Shown: piece by piece, positions 1-12,419 of the stretch
Layout: every line of letters starts with the position of its first letter
Numbering within the stretch: position 1 is the stretch's first letter
From: Strongylocentrotus purpuratus
Taxonomy: Eukaryota > Echinodermata > Echinoidea > Camarodonta > Strongylocentrotidae
Direction of reading: 5' to 3'
Assembly: GCF_000002235.5 (NCBI RefSeq)
Contig: NW_022145610.1
Span: 30,994,306 to 31,058,305 of the forward strand
Length of the DNA: 64,000 nucleotides
Translations under genes and position numbers: made by a program
The notes under the pieces: generated by a model
The model's database searches: none
Seen by the model: only the letters and a program-made list of their open reading frames with translations
What the model was told of the DNA's origin: nothing

Positions 1-480
1 AGAGGGATGGAGACACAAAGACACACAGTCAAACAGATGAAAACTGAGAGAATGTGGGGTTGAAGACATTTAAAGAGAAAGGAGGAAAGAGGGAGTGATG
101 AGACATTGAACTGCAGGGGAGAAAGAGAAGAAAAGAAAGAGAGAAGAGTTGGAGATGGATAGAGGGAAAGATGGAGATAGAGACAGAGAGGGGATGGAGA
201 CACAAAGACACACAGTCAAACAGATGAAGACAGTGAGAATGTGAAGGTGAAGACATAAACAGAAAGGAGGAGGGGAAGAGGGATTGGTGAGATATAAAAC
301 TGCAAGGGAGAAAGAGAAGAAAAGAAAGAAAGAAGAGTGGTAGATGGAGAGCAGGAGGGATGAAGAAAAAGAGAGGACAAAGAGAGATAGAGAGTGAGAG
401 AGGGAGGAAGGAGATGAAGAGAAAAAGAGGGAAAATGTAGAGGGGGGAGATAGAGAGATAAGGGGGTTGTCAGGATCAAG
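1..480. repeat. Purine-rich minisatellite, unit about 187 bp
   Basis: GA-rich DNA in which gatggagacacaaagacaca and its downstream context occur at about position 6 and again at about 194. The following text (agacatt/agacata...aaaggagg...) also repeats. This gives at least two full units and a partial third. There is no coding content. Confidence 0.85.
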
Positions 481-1022
481 AAGTACACTCTAAAAATAAG
501 TAATTAGAGCATAAGAAAGAGACGAAAATTAGAAACTAAATAGAGCACAAAGAGGAAGGGGAGAAGAACAAGACAAGAAGGAAAGGGGAGAGCAGAGACA
601 CAGAATTTTATGGCAAAGATGGATGAAATATACATCAAATATTAAAGCAGAATGATGGATGAAGTTCCTGTTAACCAAAAAAGCATTTAGCTAATTTCAA
701 TGGTGATAAAGTAGTCAAATGTGCCCTAAGAAGTGCTTCATAATCCTAGAATAGACCTTCCAAGATTGCATGAAATGCCAAGGGGGTTATCTTGATGTAG
801 AAAGACTGAAAGGAACAAAAGAGAATAACTAATAAAGTTTCAGAAAGCCGTAACATATCGCTGAACTTAACCAATGGATATAGTCCTGACAAACATGTGT
901 TGCAAAAATTCATATTGTTTTCAATGATTTACTTGAATATATAAAAATCATAAGAGTTTATCAATTGGATTTCAAACTGTAAATGGTTGCTCAGGGCTTT
1001 ATTTCATAAAAACTTCAAAACT

Positions 1023-1155
1023 TTAGGATTAGGATTACACCTGGGTTTTAAGGTAGGGTTAGGTTCAGGTCAAGTGTTGGGAACAGGAGTGAAGTCGGAA
1101 GTTCGCTTAATGTAGGAAATTAATGTCGCAGGACCATGTGACATACACCCCCTGT
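1023..1155 (+). repeat. Dispersed repeat with degenerate TTAGGG-like motifs, copy 1
   Basis: Contains TTAGGATTAGGATTA and GGTAGGGTTAGGTTCAGG, then GTGTTGGG and TAATGTAGGAAATTAATG. The same order of motifs is found at 58960-59110, so this is an interspersed family and not telomere. Confidence 0.7.
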
Positions 1156-1721
1156 ACACATCTCCTTCATCTCAATAATTTTCAGCCTAATAATAAACAA
1201 CCACCATAATGTGGACTTTCCCTTTAAGACAAGCATTTAACCTTTAATCCCTTTTCTCCATCTCCTATCTTTGGGGCGATAGATGCCCGAAAGATGGCAT
1301 TCGATGGCATCCAATTTCCTCCAAAAGAGACTGATATTAATGGCTTCCTTTTTATTGTTTACAATAAGAGTCAGTTGTTTAGATCGCTCAAATAAACAGT
1401 GCCTGCTCATGGAATAGATAGCTCCGCTCCGGAAAGCATTTCTTACGGTTAATCCCAGAAAAAAGTGGCAACCAGGTATTTAAGTACCCTGAAGTTTAAT
1501 ATTAACAGTGAAATGCCTTGACTTGTGTCTGCATTGGAAATTGGATATGGATTTGAATTTCAGTTTTGGAAATAATTTTGATGCGGAAAATACAAACTTT
1601 CAAATATTTTCAAGCTCTCCCTAGTCCCACCATCAATCGATTATAAGCAATGTAGTTCTAATACATATGATGTATCTAAGCACTTAAAAGATATATATCA
1701 GTCCCCCAGTCATCATATTCA

Positions 1722-1778
1722 GACATGCCTGCACACAATGTATGCACATTCTCCACACCCTGAGGAGTATTGCAGTCA
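1722..1778 (-). mobile_element. SINE fragment (family C)
   Basis: The segment with CCTGCACACAATGTATGCAC and CTCCACACCCTGAGGAGTAT matches the same segments at 40520-40570 and 56570-56630. Confidence 0.6.
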
Positions 1779-1869
1779 GACACGTTTTTTTAAACTTATG
1801 CTCACAAACCTGAAGAACTTATCTTAAACTTTTCTGAAATGGCACAATAGTGAGAACATACCCACTTAA

Positions 1870-2225
1870 AGATAAAGTTGAGTTCTGGTCATGCGATTGC
1901 ATTGTGAAAGAAACGTTGTGGAATCGATCAGAAGAAATTGATCATCTAGCATATAAGTATTGGTGTGTACTGCAAGATTCTGGAATCATCAAAATGATAA
2001 GAAATTTGGCCCAGTCTTGGTAAAGGTACAAGCACATGGGACTACACAGAAATGTGGCATAAAAATCTGTCCTATTTTTTATGATTTTACATGCCATATT
2101 TAGAATATTAAGGCATTTGAAGAGCCATGCTTTTCAGGGAACATTTTTTATCTGATGTTCTTGCATTATACAATGATAACGCTCACAAATTATTTTTCAC
2201 CTCTTCCCAGAACTCAACCTTTGCT
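1870..2225. mobile_element. MITE with TTAA target duplication, copy 1
   Basis: This 356-bp element lies between TTAA sites (1866-1869 and 2226-2229). Its ends are imperfect inverted repeats (AGATAAAGTTGAGTTCTGG and CCAGAACTCAACCTTTGCT). It has no coding capacity. TTAA duplication points to a piggyBac or Kolobok-type mobiliser. Related copies are at 8553 and 43735. Confidence 0.75.
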
Positions 2226-2433
2226 TTAAATGTCATTGATGGAGAATCTAGAATGGGGTTCCTCCTCTGAGGCATCACCTGGCACGAAGCCATGTACACA
2301 CCATGATCGAGAACATTATTTTCTCAAGACAATACCAGCATTTAGCATCTGGGCAGGTTGCATTTTAGGGTTAATTAAATATCAACACATGATGAGAGCG
2401 AGGTTCTTAGACACACTGAGGTAATGTCTTGCT

Positions 2434-2437
2434 GCTA

Positions 2438-2490
<53 letters not shown>

Positions 2491-2543
2491 CCTCCCTCTC
2501 TCTCTCTTTGTCTTTCTTCCTTTTTTCTGTTTCTATCGAAATG

Positions 2544-2580
<37 letters not shown>

Positions 2581-2665
2581 GCATCTCTCTCTCTCTCTTT
2601 GTCTTTCTTCCTTTTTTCTGTTTCTATCCAAATGTCTCTCTCTCTCTCTCTCTCTGTATCTCTGC
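2434..2665. repeat. (CT)n microsatellite with internal duplication
   Basis: CT runs interrupted twice by TTTGTCTTTCTTCC followed by TTTTTTCTGTTTCTATC (2507 and 2600), so a roughly 95-bp unit was duplicated. Reading frames here are Leu/Ser artefacts. Confidence 0.95.
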
Positions 2666-2802
2666 ATCTCTTTCTAAATATATTACTGATACTGTCGATT
2701 GGAAGGTTTTACATTTCTCCATTTAGGTTTGCCTTATCACACTTTCCTCTCCTCTTTCTCTCCAATTATCCATATTCCTCCTCCTTCCCTGATTTAAACT
2801 CT

Positions 2803-2818
2803 CCCACCCCCCCCCCCC
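2803..2818. repeat. Poly-C tract
   Basis: A run of about 15 C. Similar tracts are at 11976, 16226, 18632, 24970, 33125, 39238-39271, 39557, 41900, 42018, 45654, 49228, 50341, 55037, 55530 and 62249. Confidence 0.95.
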
Positions 2819-3789
2819 CTCTTTTTCTGCCCATTATTTTTGAAAGAGTTCCAATAACCATTCAAGAGTGTAGAAGAGTCTTCTCTATTCACACCAAAAA
2901 AATGAGAAAAAAAAACAACAACAACAAACATGCTTAGCTCTGTCCCACAGATACTTGACTATTCTTGACTAGTTGATACAGAAAATCAATAATTGCCAAG
3001 CTCAGATGATACTCAACATTCCTGCAACATTTAGAGAATGGAATCAAATTTCAGATTTTTACATTTTTAACATTTCCTAAGAGATTGAGAAGAAGATTCT
3101 TTTTTGAAAATTCCTGAAGAGGAGAGGTTGGAGGTAGATTCCATTAAAACAAAATCTTTCTCTGAAGAGTTTTAAGAGCACTAATTGCTTCCATTTGAAT
3201 TATACACACGTAGCAGACAACAGTCCATTCTGTCTGCTCGGAGCCAGAAGATCCAGACCATTTATCAAGTTTTTGTGAACTTGTTAAGGCCACCGGGCAT
3301 AAGAAGTTTTCAAAAATCACCAGAATAGATCCTATAGAAATTTGAAGAAAAAAATATATGCAGGCACAAAGAAATTTCAATTTGATAAGCTCAATAAAGG
3401 GTTTTGATATAAAAATGAAATAGTTTGAGGAACTCTCACATCCAAAATGGACTCCATCTAAACGAGAACATTGTTGGCACTGCTCCAAATTCACCAAAGT
3501 ATCCTAGATATAGAAATTTCGGCTAATTCCATTGCTTACATTCCAAGAAAAGGTAAAAACGCAACAAGGTCATCATAAAATAGCTCTGCATTCACCAGAC
3601 AATAAATCCAACAAATAAAAGCAAATCCAAAGAAAACCGCTTTAAGTGTACGCCAATGCTGCTGGATCATAAAATTGCAGGTATTTTCCTTCCGAAGACT
3701 TGCAATCACACAAATATTCAAATGAAGTTGAACCCACTAGAAGAAACAGAATGGAGAAAAAACTCAACCTCTTCAATCAGGTACATAGG

Positions 3790-4150
3790 TAAAATTCATC
3801 TCTTACGCACCTACAATTAGTGGTACAGATATGACCACAGAGAGAATGCTCCTTGACATCGGTATGGAGAAATTGGTTGTACTCCCTTTAAACAGTCACG
3901 CACCAAGGTACAGATCGTCACGATAACGCAACTGGCTCCTCCCTCAAAACTCTCAGTCATATACACCTGGTTGGCGCAGGCTGCACCAGAGTTGGGCTTA
4001 TAACCGATTGACTTTTTTTTACGACAACCGGGTATCGCTTGCCCGAAAAAAACGTGAACTCGCGACATTAAAAGGGCACTGCGCTATTGATAACTTCCCC
4101 ACGCTGGTGCAATAACGGGGAATGGAGCGAAACAAGAGTGGCTGGTTGCA
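3790..4150 (-). promoter_or_regulatory. Possible internal promoter or first exon of a short isoform
   Basis: A CpG-containing, GC-richer island inside AT-rich DNA. On the minus strand it lies just downstream of a (CT)n tract and ends in AGGTGC|GTAAGAG, a good splice donor. The only ATG frame (4068 leftwards, 83 codons) ends before this donor, so it would be a 5' untranslated exon. Mammalian RGS3 has short isoforms from internal promoters; the link is inference. Confidence 0.3.
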
Positions 4151-4213
4151 CTAATCTAGCTCCTACTGCTCACTTTCTCTCACTCTAACCGTCTCTTATC
4201 TTCACGGACTGCA

Positions 4214-4305
4214 GATGGAGAGAGAGAGAGAGAGACAGAGAGAGAGAGACAGAGAGAGAGGGAGAGAGAGAGAGAGGGAGAGAGAGAGAGGGAGAGAGAG
4301 GCAGA
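4214..4305. repeat. (GA)n microsatellite
   Basis: GAGAGAGA runs with ACAG and GGGA interruptions. It lies just upstream (minus-strand sense) of the CpG-containing island at 3800-4150. Confidence 0.95.
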
Positions 4306-6300
4306 AATATAGCCATTGTCAAGGAGAGGTGACTTTTCTTATGTTTGTCGCAGAGTTGGTTTGCTGGGAGCTATGAAAAAATATGCAGAGCTTCAATTGG
4401 CCGAGTGAGACTTTAATAGGGTGACATCAATAACCCTTTCCCCTCGCATCACTTTTGCCTACCCCCGTAAGCCGATGGAGCGACCTGGCAGTCAAGTCTG
4501 GTGTATACTTAGGAACTGCATGAATAGACTAATCCATTAATTATCTGGAGGGGATCAATGCATCAAGGGGGGATACAGATCTGTCTTAATTTAGAAGATG
4601 GTTAAGGTATCCCTTTTGAACTTGCTAATATTTCTACTCTACTCTCACAATGGCTGTTTCTTCTTTGATAAAACAGATTTAAAAGGAAATAATTATGATA
4701 CAACTGTGTTCTACTTGTGTGGCTTATGTCAGGACTTTCACAACATGTGCTTAATAGGTACAATACATTAAAAGTATCTAAAACAATGTTTTTTGGTGAA
4801 ACCATATGGATAAACTGCACTGCATTGAACTAAATTGTATATGTATTTTCCTCCACTTGTGACTGTTGATTTAAATGTTTCCCATTCATAAGCATGAGAG
4901 AAAATAATGAGTAGTACTTCATAATAGACACTCAGTACTCAAATGTCACCAATGAAGCGAGTGTGCTAAAACCTATAACTGTCACAACATGAAACTGTTT
5001 AGAATGATTAAGACAGTCATTGCTTATGGCAAGGACGTTCTTACAAATTGCTAACATTTTATGCTGTGGTAAATGTGATTGAATTACTTTGCGGAATGAA
5101 ACTCTTGGGGATCACAACGTCTTGCGAAATTCACGAAAGTCTCATGCATGTTAAAGTATCTGGTCTCTCAGTAAACAAAATTGACGATCATTCCCTCGTT
5201 TGCTCAAACATGATGTGAATTCCACTCTAGCATAATGGATGGAAAGGAAATGGGGCTCACGTCTCAATTTCATCTTTATTAAGGAGACATGCAAGGCAAG
5301 AGAAAGACATCATGAAGATGAACTTTATAATACATCTGGACTGGTTGGTTAAAGAGAATGGTGAGATCTAGAAAAAGATGAAAAATGCTTGGTTTAAACG
5401 TCCTCTAAAAAGGAAGCTCTTCAAATGCCCTCATATTTAAAATATGACAAGAAATAGCTGAAGGTTGCATGCTTAGAGAAAGTTTCTTTCAAAGTGTATT
5501 ATAGATTTGTACGGCTCTCTGGCTCTGAGCGGACACTATCTCATAGACTAAGAGTACTAGTATTTAAAGATGTTATTATGTAGATATTTATTTCTTTATT
5601 ATATTTTTACCTCCACAATCATAGTTCTAAGATTTCATCTGAAATATTCTGTTTCGGTTAAATAAAAACATATCACTCTCTCGTGAATTCACAAAAGTAC
5701 CTATTCTGAGTGAATTTCGAGTCCCAACTGTTAATCAATGTTTCATACCAAATGTTATTAGAAAACATACTTTCTACATTCTCGGGTCAACGAACTTTGT
5801 GCAAGGCCTGGGATATGTAATAAAAGTCAGAATTACTACCATCTTTAAAAAAAAATTAATTGCAAAGAAAGCAACAGAGGTTTACTGCATGGAATATGGT
5901 CATATTCTGACTGGGAAATGATACATCATGTCCTAAAATTATTCATGTGAAGTGAAAATATTGTGGCTTTATGATGTATCTGCGCAATTCATCCCAATCC
6001 CCTTAAGATTATTGGAAGTAAGGAAAAAAGACTTAATGAATAATGCACATGCTCTGTCATGAAAAGAGAAACATCACATATCATTGATACAGTCAACTAC
6101 AACTACACAATCTGTCATTGTAGAACAGGTATGAATTGAATAAGTGCTGCAGGCTTATTTTAAACAGAAAAGGGTGAGAAGACATCAAATAAAAGCAAAA
6201 CTTCTTCAACTCAAACCAAATTTTATTATCTTTATCATTGACAGCCATTTGTGACTTTTGTGACCAGCCCTTAAATCCTGTACTGTTGTACATGTATGGA

Positions 6301-6505
6301 GGGGTGATGGAACTGTAGTAGTCGTAACCGAGAAGGTCCCGGGTTCAAATCTAAGTCGATGCACTAGTGCCCTTTGGTAAGGCATTAATCCTCATTACCA
6401 AGTCCCCTGGAGAGAACCTAAAGCCGTCAGTCTCTTGGTTGCTTACTTACAATCATACACATGCTCTCTAAGCAGTCAGGTAAAACAAACTAACCAACCA
6501 AACAT
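6301..6505 (+). mobile_element. tRNA-derived SINE (family A)
   Basis: Head with GGTCCCGGGTTCAAATC (B box), body GTGCCCTTTGGTAAGGCATT and AATCCTCATTACCAAGTCCC, tail TAAGCAGTCAGGTAAAACAA. Copies at 10187, 36058 and 60868. Confidence 0.75.
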
Positions 6506-6603
6506 ATTTCATGAACTGGTTTAGCTACCAAAACTTGATTACACTCGCAAAGGATTCAGCCCATTCAACGATACATGATTCTCATTTTTCTCCACACGCT
6601 CAC

Positions 6604-6815
6604 TAATTTCCTTTGACAAGACATTAATCTACATTTGCCACACTCGACCCAGGTAATGTAAATGGGTACCTGGCAGGAATTCATTCCTTGAAATGCTAGA
6701 GCGCCGTAAATGGCAGCCACGCTAAAGCCAGGGTAATAATTGCAGAACTCCAGGAGTGTCAAGTATGACAGATATGAATTATACAAAAACCCACTGTTAT
6801 TATTATTATTTTGAA
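6604..6815 (+). mobile_element. SINE 3' part (family B)
   Basis: Contains ACAAGACATTAATCTACATT, GGGTACCTGGCAGGAATTCA and GAAATGCTAGAGCGCCGTAA, as in the fuller copy at 42821, and ends in TTATTATTATTATT. Confidence 0.7.
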
Positions 6816-7619
6816 TCTCCAAAAGGGGTGTGAAAAAACCTTAAATTGATCTCCTTGTTTGAAATGTCATCATTACAACATAGCCAGTATTGCCTCCCGC
6901 TTGGCCTCTTTTAATCTTGCCTCTCATTCCGTGTAGATATACCCTAGAGAGCATCTATGAGGCCGGAGATATCAAGATGTGTATTAACAAGGCCTGATTA
7001 GCACTCGTGCTATCTGCATCATACACTTCCTTGTCATGAAAATCAATCATAGATAACTATGCCATTGTCCTTGTATACATACAGAGCACATTCTTATTAT
7101 ATGAAAATGAATATCTTGCTGTTAATACAAATATCTGTTTTCTCCTGATGCCCTTTCCAGGAGTACCCTTAACTGTTATCTAATTAGAAACATGAGTATA
7201 TCTGAAATGTCATCCTATCTACACTTGAAATAGCTTAGAGGTGGCATCCATGAGATGAAGAAAAAACCTGACAACAAACAAACATACAAAACAAATATTC
7301 AGTCATCTGCTGAAAGTCAAAAGGTCATTAAGTCATGCACATAAACATAGAAATGTGCTTATGACTCTCGGCAGACTCTTATTCACAGCTACTGAAATAA
7401 TATTGTGTATTGCTGAATAACTAATTACTGCCTTGTAATGAGTTTTGTCACCACTTTCATTTGAATATTAGCAAACCACACACCAACAGTTGAAGAAATG
7501 TACTTTAAGGCTATTTTTCTAATAACTACCTTCAATGACTTATGTTACTACTTCCATTTACCTACTTCAATCTAATGAATATATCATGATTTGAAATTAG
7601 GGTAGTGGAAATCATACTT

Positions 7620-8410
7620 CCATTATGAATCAAGCCGTATGGAAGATCCACCTTGTGTGAAATTGTGAATAAAACTGATCTATAGTTGTACACAAGATAG
7701 TGATAGTAACTATTCTTGTTTAGCATCAAACCTTTGAAGGTTAAGAAGGTGTGGACAGTACTCTCATTGCAAATGAGTTACCAGCTTATAATGAAAGATA
7801 CAAGACCAGAAAAGAATGAAGCCAAAATTGAAGGTTCGTGGGCGTACTCCCTGCTATGAAACATTACAGATTAACCTTGTATTGAGAGTAACAACTACAG
7901 TACTTTCATCTTATGAAATGAAACTTTCTTGAGGGTTGAGCTGGTGTAAACCCTGCTTAAACAACAATTCCAGCATAAAATAGAGACATCTTGAAGATTT
8001 GGAAGGTGAGAACATTGCTCTAGTGGCATGTGAGTTATGTCCTTGTAGCAACAGCAACAACTTCAGTACAGAATCAAACTTCCCTGAAGATTAAGCACGT
8101 GTGAACCCTACTGAAGGAACAGCTCCAGCAGAGAACTAAGCTTTCTTGAAGTTCAACTGTGTGTGAACATACCTCTAGTTAAACATGAGCTACATGTAAC
8201 CAACATAATGAAATCTACAACCATCTACATAGCTCAGTGGGTGTAAACATTACTATAGTTACACGTGAGTTATAAGCATGTAATGAAGAAACAACTCCAT
8301 CATAGAGTTGACCGATCTTGAAGATTCACGGGGTGTGGATGCAACTCTTTCATGGTACATGAGTAATAACCTTGTAGTGACAGTAATAATCTACCTACCA
8401 ATCAATATTT
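7620..8410 (+). repeat. Old degenerate tandem array, unit about 80-95 bp
   Basis: The motif GGTGTGAAC(A/C)(T/C)T and variants recurs at about 7748, 7840, 7940, 8003, 8095, 8157, 8237 and 8331. In most intervals it is followed by (T)ACATGAGTTAT, then CTTGTAATGA and AACAACTCCAGCA, then TTCTTGAAGATT. Units are strongly diverged. Confidence 0.7.
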
Positions 8411-8552
8411 AATGGGAGGAAGACAGAAGAAGGTGTGCTTCATTAACACTAGAAGCAATCAATCAATACATAGAGCATAGATAGTGATGCCAACTTGCTG
8501 CTGTATGTGATACATTTGTGATTGTCCACATTTGGCTGATGGTTACCTTTAA

Positions 8553-8937
8553 AGATTAAAGTTGAGTTCTGATCATGCGATTGCATTGTGAAAGAAACGG
8601 TGTGGAATCTATCAGAAAAAGCTGATCATGTAGCATATAAGCATTGGTTTGTTCTGCAAGGTTCTGGAATCATCAAAATTATAAGAAATTTGGCCCAGTC
8701 TTGATAAAGTTACAAGCACTGTACACAGAAGGATGTATATGGGGTTACACGAACATGTGGTATAAAAATCTGCCCCAGTTTTTATGTTGTTACATGCCAT
8801 ATTTAGAATATGAAAACATTTGAAGAGCCATGCTTTTCAGGGAATATTTCTTATCTAATGTTCTTCCACAGTTGCATAGTAACAATGATTATGCTCACAA
8901 ATTATTTTTCACCTCTTCCCAGAATTCAGCCTTCTCA
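8553..8937. mobile_element. MITE with TTAA left flank, copy 2
   Basis: Aligns along its length to the element at 1870-2225 (same start AGATTAAAGTTGAGTTCTG, same end region CACCTCTTCCCAGAATTCAG). The left flank is TTAA; the right TTAA is not recognisable, so the right end is decayed. Confidence 0.72.
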
Positions 8938-10186
8938 GTAGTTCAACAAAGATATTTTACTCTCCTTTAAAGACAATGTTACATTTATAAAGTTTACATC
9001 TTTGGATCATATGATTATGATGGCTATTTCTAGGGACACACTTTCTGTTTTCCACAGGGGTCTAGATTGAAATCTCTCTGGATTGTGTTAAACCTTGAGG
9101 CCCATGTTTTAAATTTCAATATTTTGGGGCCAAGAATTGAAATGTGAAGGTCACGTTTGTTACTATTAATATCGAGCATTGCCTATCTGATCAGCTTAAA
9201 GCACTAAACACCTAATAGATACAAAACACATTTAGGGCTATAACCTGTGTAAGTCATATGGCAAAATAAATGTCATGGGTGTTCATTTTCCTGCAAAGAA
9301 CAACCACTGAGAACAATTCGATTTTATCCTTCATATAAAGTTACATAATTGTAATCTGATGATCATTATCTTGCAAGCTTTATTTTTCATATTTGTATAG
9401 GTGTGCGACCTCTACCTTTTCTGTGCCGAGCGGTTTCTCTCCTTTACATATTTTCCCTAGATATAAATACGTTTTTTATTTTTGAACTGCTTGCACCACT
9501 GTATCACTCATGCATTGTGTAAAAAGATGGAATTTTAATGCCTATTCTAACGAGAGAAAACATTTTTTATTTCTATTTGATTTGATGTTATCATGTTTAT
9601 GGGGTCAAGTAGAAGTTTATGTTACCATATAATGTATCTTCAATATTTAGGAAGCTTCAGAATAATGCTCTAAACAGTGAAATCAATTGACCTCCAGATA
9701 CATAATTCTTAACTGGGTTATGTGTAATTAAACATAAAAAATAATCATAAATATAGTCAAGCAATCAACTCATTGGCAATGTTGATACCTTATTACATAC
9801 ATTGTGACATCTCATTGTAATGATTAAACACTTCAAAAGATAATGTATTTGGATATTTTTGGCTTAGGCTGAATTATCCAAAGTCTATGAGATCATTTAA
9901 TAATTCAACTTATCAGTTTGTCACATAATACATCAGCATGAGTTCATCTAGAGAAGATGTGGACACACTTCATACCAAGGACTGATTTCATCTTGCACAG
10001 GAACATCCATGCAATGGCCCTTTCAGCCAGGCACAGGTAAAAAGGTAGCAAGACGCAATTGGTAGAAAAAACAATTAGGTAATGGAGTGATTGATTGATT
10101 TCGCTAATAAAATAGTATTCAGGTATCTACAAAATCTGCTAATTTCTTTTATAACATTAACGGTACCATGAACTTAATATATCTTA

Positions 10187-10408
10187 TATATTTGTTTGTT
10201 TGTTTGATTGTTTTACCTGGCTGCTGCTAAGAAAGCATGTGTATGCATGTAAGTAAGCAACTAGGGGACTGACAGCTTTAAGTCCTCTCTGAAGAACTTG
10301 GTAATGAGGATTATTAATGCCTTACCAAAGGACAATAGCGCATCAACTTGGTTTTGAACCCAGGACCTCCTGGTTACTAGACCACTGCTCCAGCACTGAG
10401 CCATCGCC
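10187..10408 (-). mobile_element. tRNA-derived SINE (family A)
   Basis: The reverse strand shows the same order: GGTCCTGGGTTCAAAACC, TAAGGCATTAATAATCC, then GCATGTAAGTAAGCAAC in plus orientation and ACAATCAAACAAACAAAC at the end. Confidence 0.75.
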
Positions 10409-10425
10409 CTCAGCTTAACATTAAT

Positions 10426-10574
10426 GGGGGGGCGTTTCACAAAACTTTTCATCAGTAACAAATTACAGTTTTTGTTATAAGCTACTGAAATCCTTGCTTC
10501 TGATTGGTTATCAGCAGATTTGTCACTGATTTTTGTTATTTGCCATTGAAAAAATGCTTTGTGAAAGGCCCCCC
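10426..10574. mobile_element. Short MITE with GGGGGCGTTTCACAAA ends
   Basis: This 149-bp element has inverted ends GGGGGGCGTTTCACAAA and TTTGTGAAAGGCCCCCC. Confidence 0.72.
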
Positions 10575-10664
10575 TGCTCTCAGCATTAATCGGAATGGAC
10601 CATCATATAAGCATTTCTTGAAGGAGCAATGTGTAATGAAAAAAATTCTAGTCTCTTTATCAAG

Positions 10665-10832
10665 TACAGTCAAACCTGTCTTAGTGACCACCTCTCTACA
10701 CAGGCCACCTGTCTATAGTGGTCATGTATATTGGTTCCCATGAGAACAGAATGTGTGACATAGAACCTGTCAAGAAAGACCACCTGTGTACAGTGGCCAC
10801 GTTGTCTGTTTCCCTTGAGTGGTTTGACTGTA
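10665..10832. mobile_element. MITE with TACAGTCAAACCTG ends
   Basis: Left end TACAGTCAAACCTGTCTTAG, right end GGTTTGACTGTA, with several internal GACCACCTGT-type direct and inverted repeats. A partial second right half follows (about 10835-10935). A related copy is at 34346. Confidence 0.72.
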
Positions 10833-12419
10833 TCTTTAAAAATGCCATCCAGAGTAGATGTGGAAACACTTTACATCAAAGACCACTTTTCTTGTCTCCC
10901 TTGGATGGTCTTTATAGACAGGTTTCACTGTATCTTTGAATACTAGCACAGCTCACGCTCATCTACAGTAGATGTGAAAACACTTTGTACCAAAGGCTAA
11001 TTTCATCTTGCACAGGAACCTTGTCCTTGCCAGCAGTCATCTAACGGCCACACGACAAAAGGCAGCAAGACACGACTGGAAGTCGAAAAATAAACAGATC
11101 TGAAACGGCACAAAGGGAAGTAGAACCAATTTCCGCCGACAAGGACTACTATGTACACGCACTGTAGGGGCCTTCTGTGTTTGCAGTTATTCAATTATCC
11201 ACGCAATGCCAAAAGAAAATCAATATGAGTAAAATGCCAGCTAAATGTTAGATGACGCTTAAGGGCATCGACAAGAAAAACAAGAGTAGTGTATCGATAC
11301 AATGTTACATTCATAAAGAGAAAGGCAGGAGGCACGATTGGGGACATGTAACAGATTCTCCGTGACTTATGCCGTTTTTCCTTCCCTCTTTTCTTCACAT
11401 TCCAATGGTATATAACCTTCTTCCCTCCCTCAGCTCAATGTTTTCTCTTCTTCTACAAAGTTTTATAATTGATTGTGCGACTGATATTTGCAAATGATTA
11501 CATTGTGCACTATGTGCAATCAATCGCAAAAAGCAATCCTTCTATCAATTGCATAGATTTGCGGTACAGTGACCAGGTTCTTTACTTTAATAATCCAAAT
11601 TTATTAACCTGTTGACAGTGGGAACCAGGTGGCTACTGTATTAAGTCTATGGGAATGAATGAATTCAGCAGTCAATGGATTAACAAACAATCAATTCTTA
11701 TACAACACAATAGCAAATCATCAATATTGATCAATTTACTTTACATTATGATATATCACATTACAGATATTGATAAGGGTAAACAACAAAATGAAAAGAC
11801 AATGACAAAAGTTGACAAGATATGTAGAGTCAACTAAAATGGTTGGACGAAACAAGATTATTATGGGCAGATACACTGGTATAGAATCCTTTAAAAGCTG
11901 AACTTTTGATTATTATGGTATCTATTTCTATAACAGAGATAAGAGATTTTCTTTAATACAAAAAAACAACAGTACCCCCCCCCCCCCCAAAAAAAAAGAA
12001 AAAAAAAAAAAAGAAAGAAGACATTCAAAGCACTACTCATATTTCCAATCTAAAACATAGAACATAAACATTTAAAACAAGTGATAGCACAATATCAATG
12101 CCTGAATCATAATATTTAAGGTTGATGTCACAAATTCAACTTAATAAAAAAAAAAATACTGCTAGAAAACAAGGACGAAAGGAACATGGTTACAAAATAG
12201 AAGCATTGTAATCAAATAACATCAACCAAAAAATATTTCAGGCAGAACAATATTCAGCACAACATAACAAGGAAGTTGAGGGAATAAAAGGCATATAATT
12301 TTTTTTATCAAATTTCAACCTCACACAGCTCCAATTCCAATCGAAATAGGGGTTTTCCCTTTTCCCTATCATAATAGTGACATTTTTTCTTAATACTCTA
12401 TTCTTTTCCAATATCACTT

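Larger units (their letters stand above)
9945..11060 (+). repeat. Local duplication (two clear copies, one partial)
   Basis: The block TAGATGTGRAAACACTTTGTACCAAAGG...ATTTCATCTTGCACAGGAAC occurs at 9953-10060 and 10963-11070, with a partial copy at 10852-10890. Each copy is followed by an AGGCAGCAAGACRCRA-like stretch. Confidence 0.6.

Noticed and set aside
1023..1155. Telomere or chromosome end
   Set aside because: Repeats are degenerate, short and shared with another internal locus together with non-telomeric flank.
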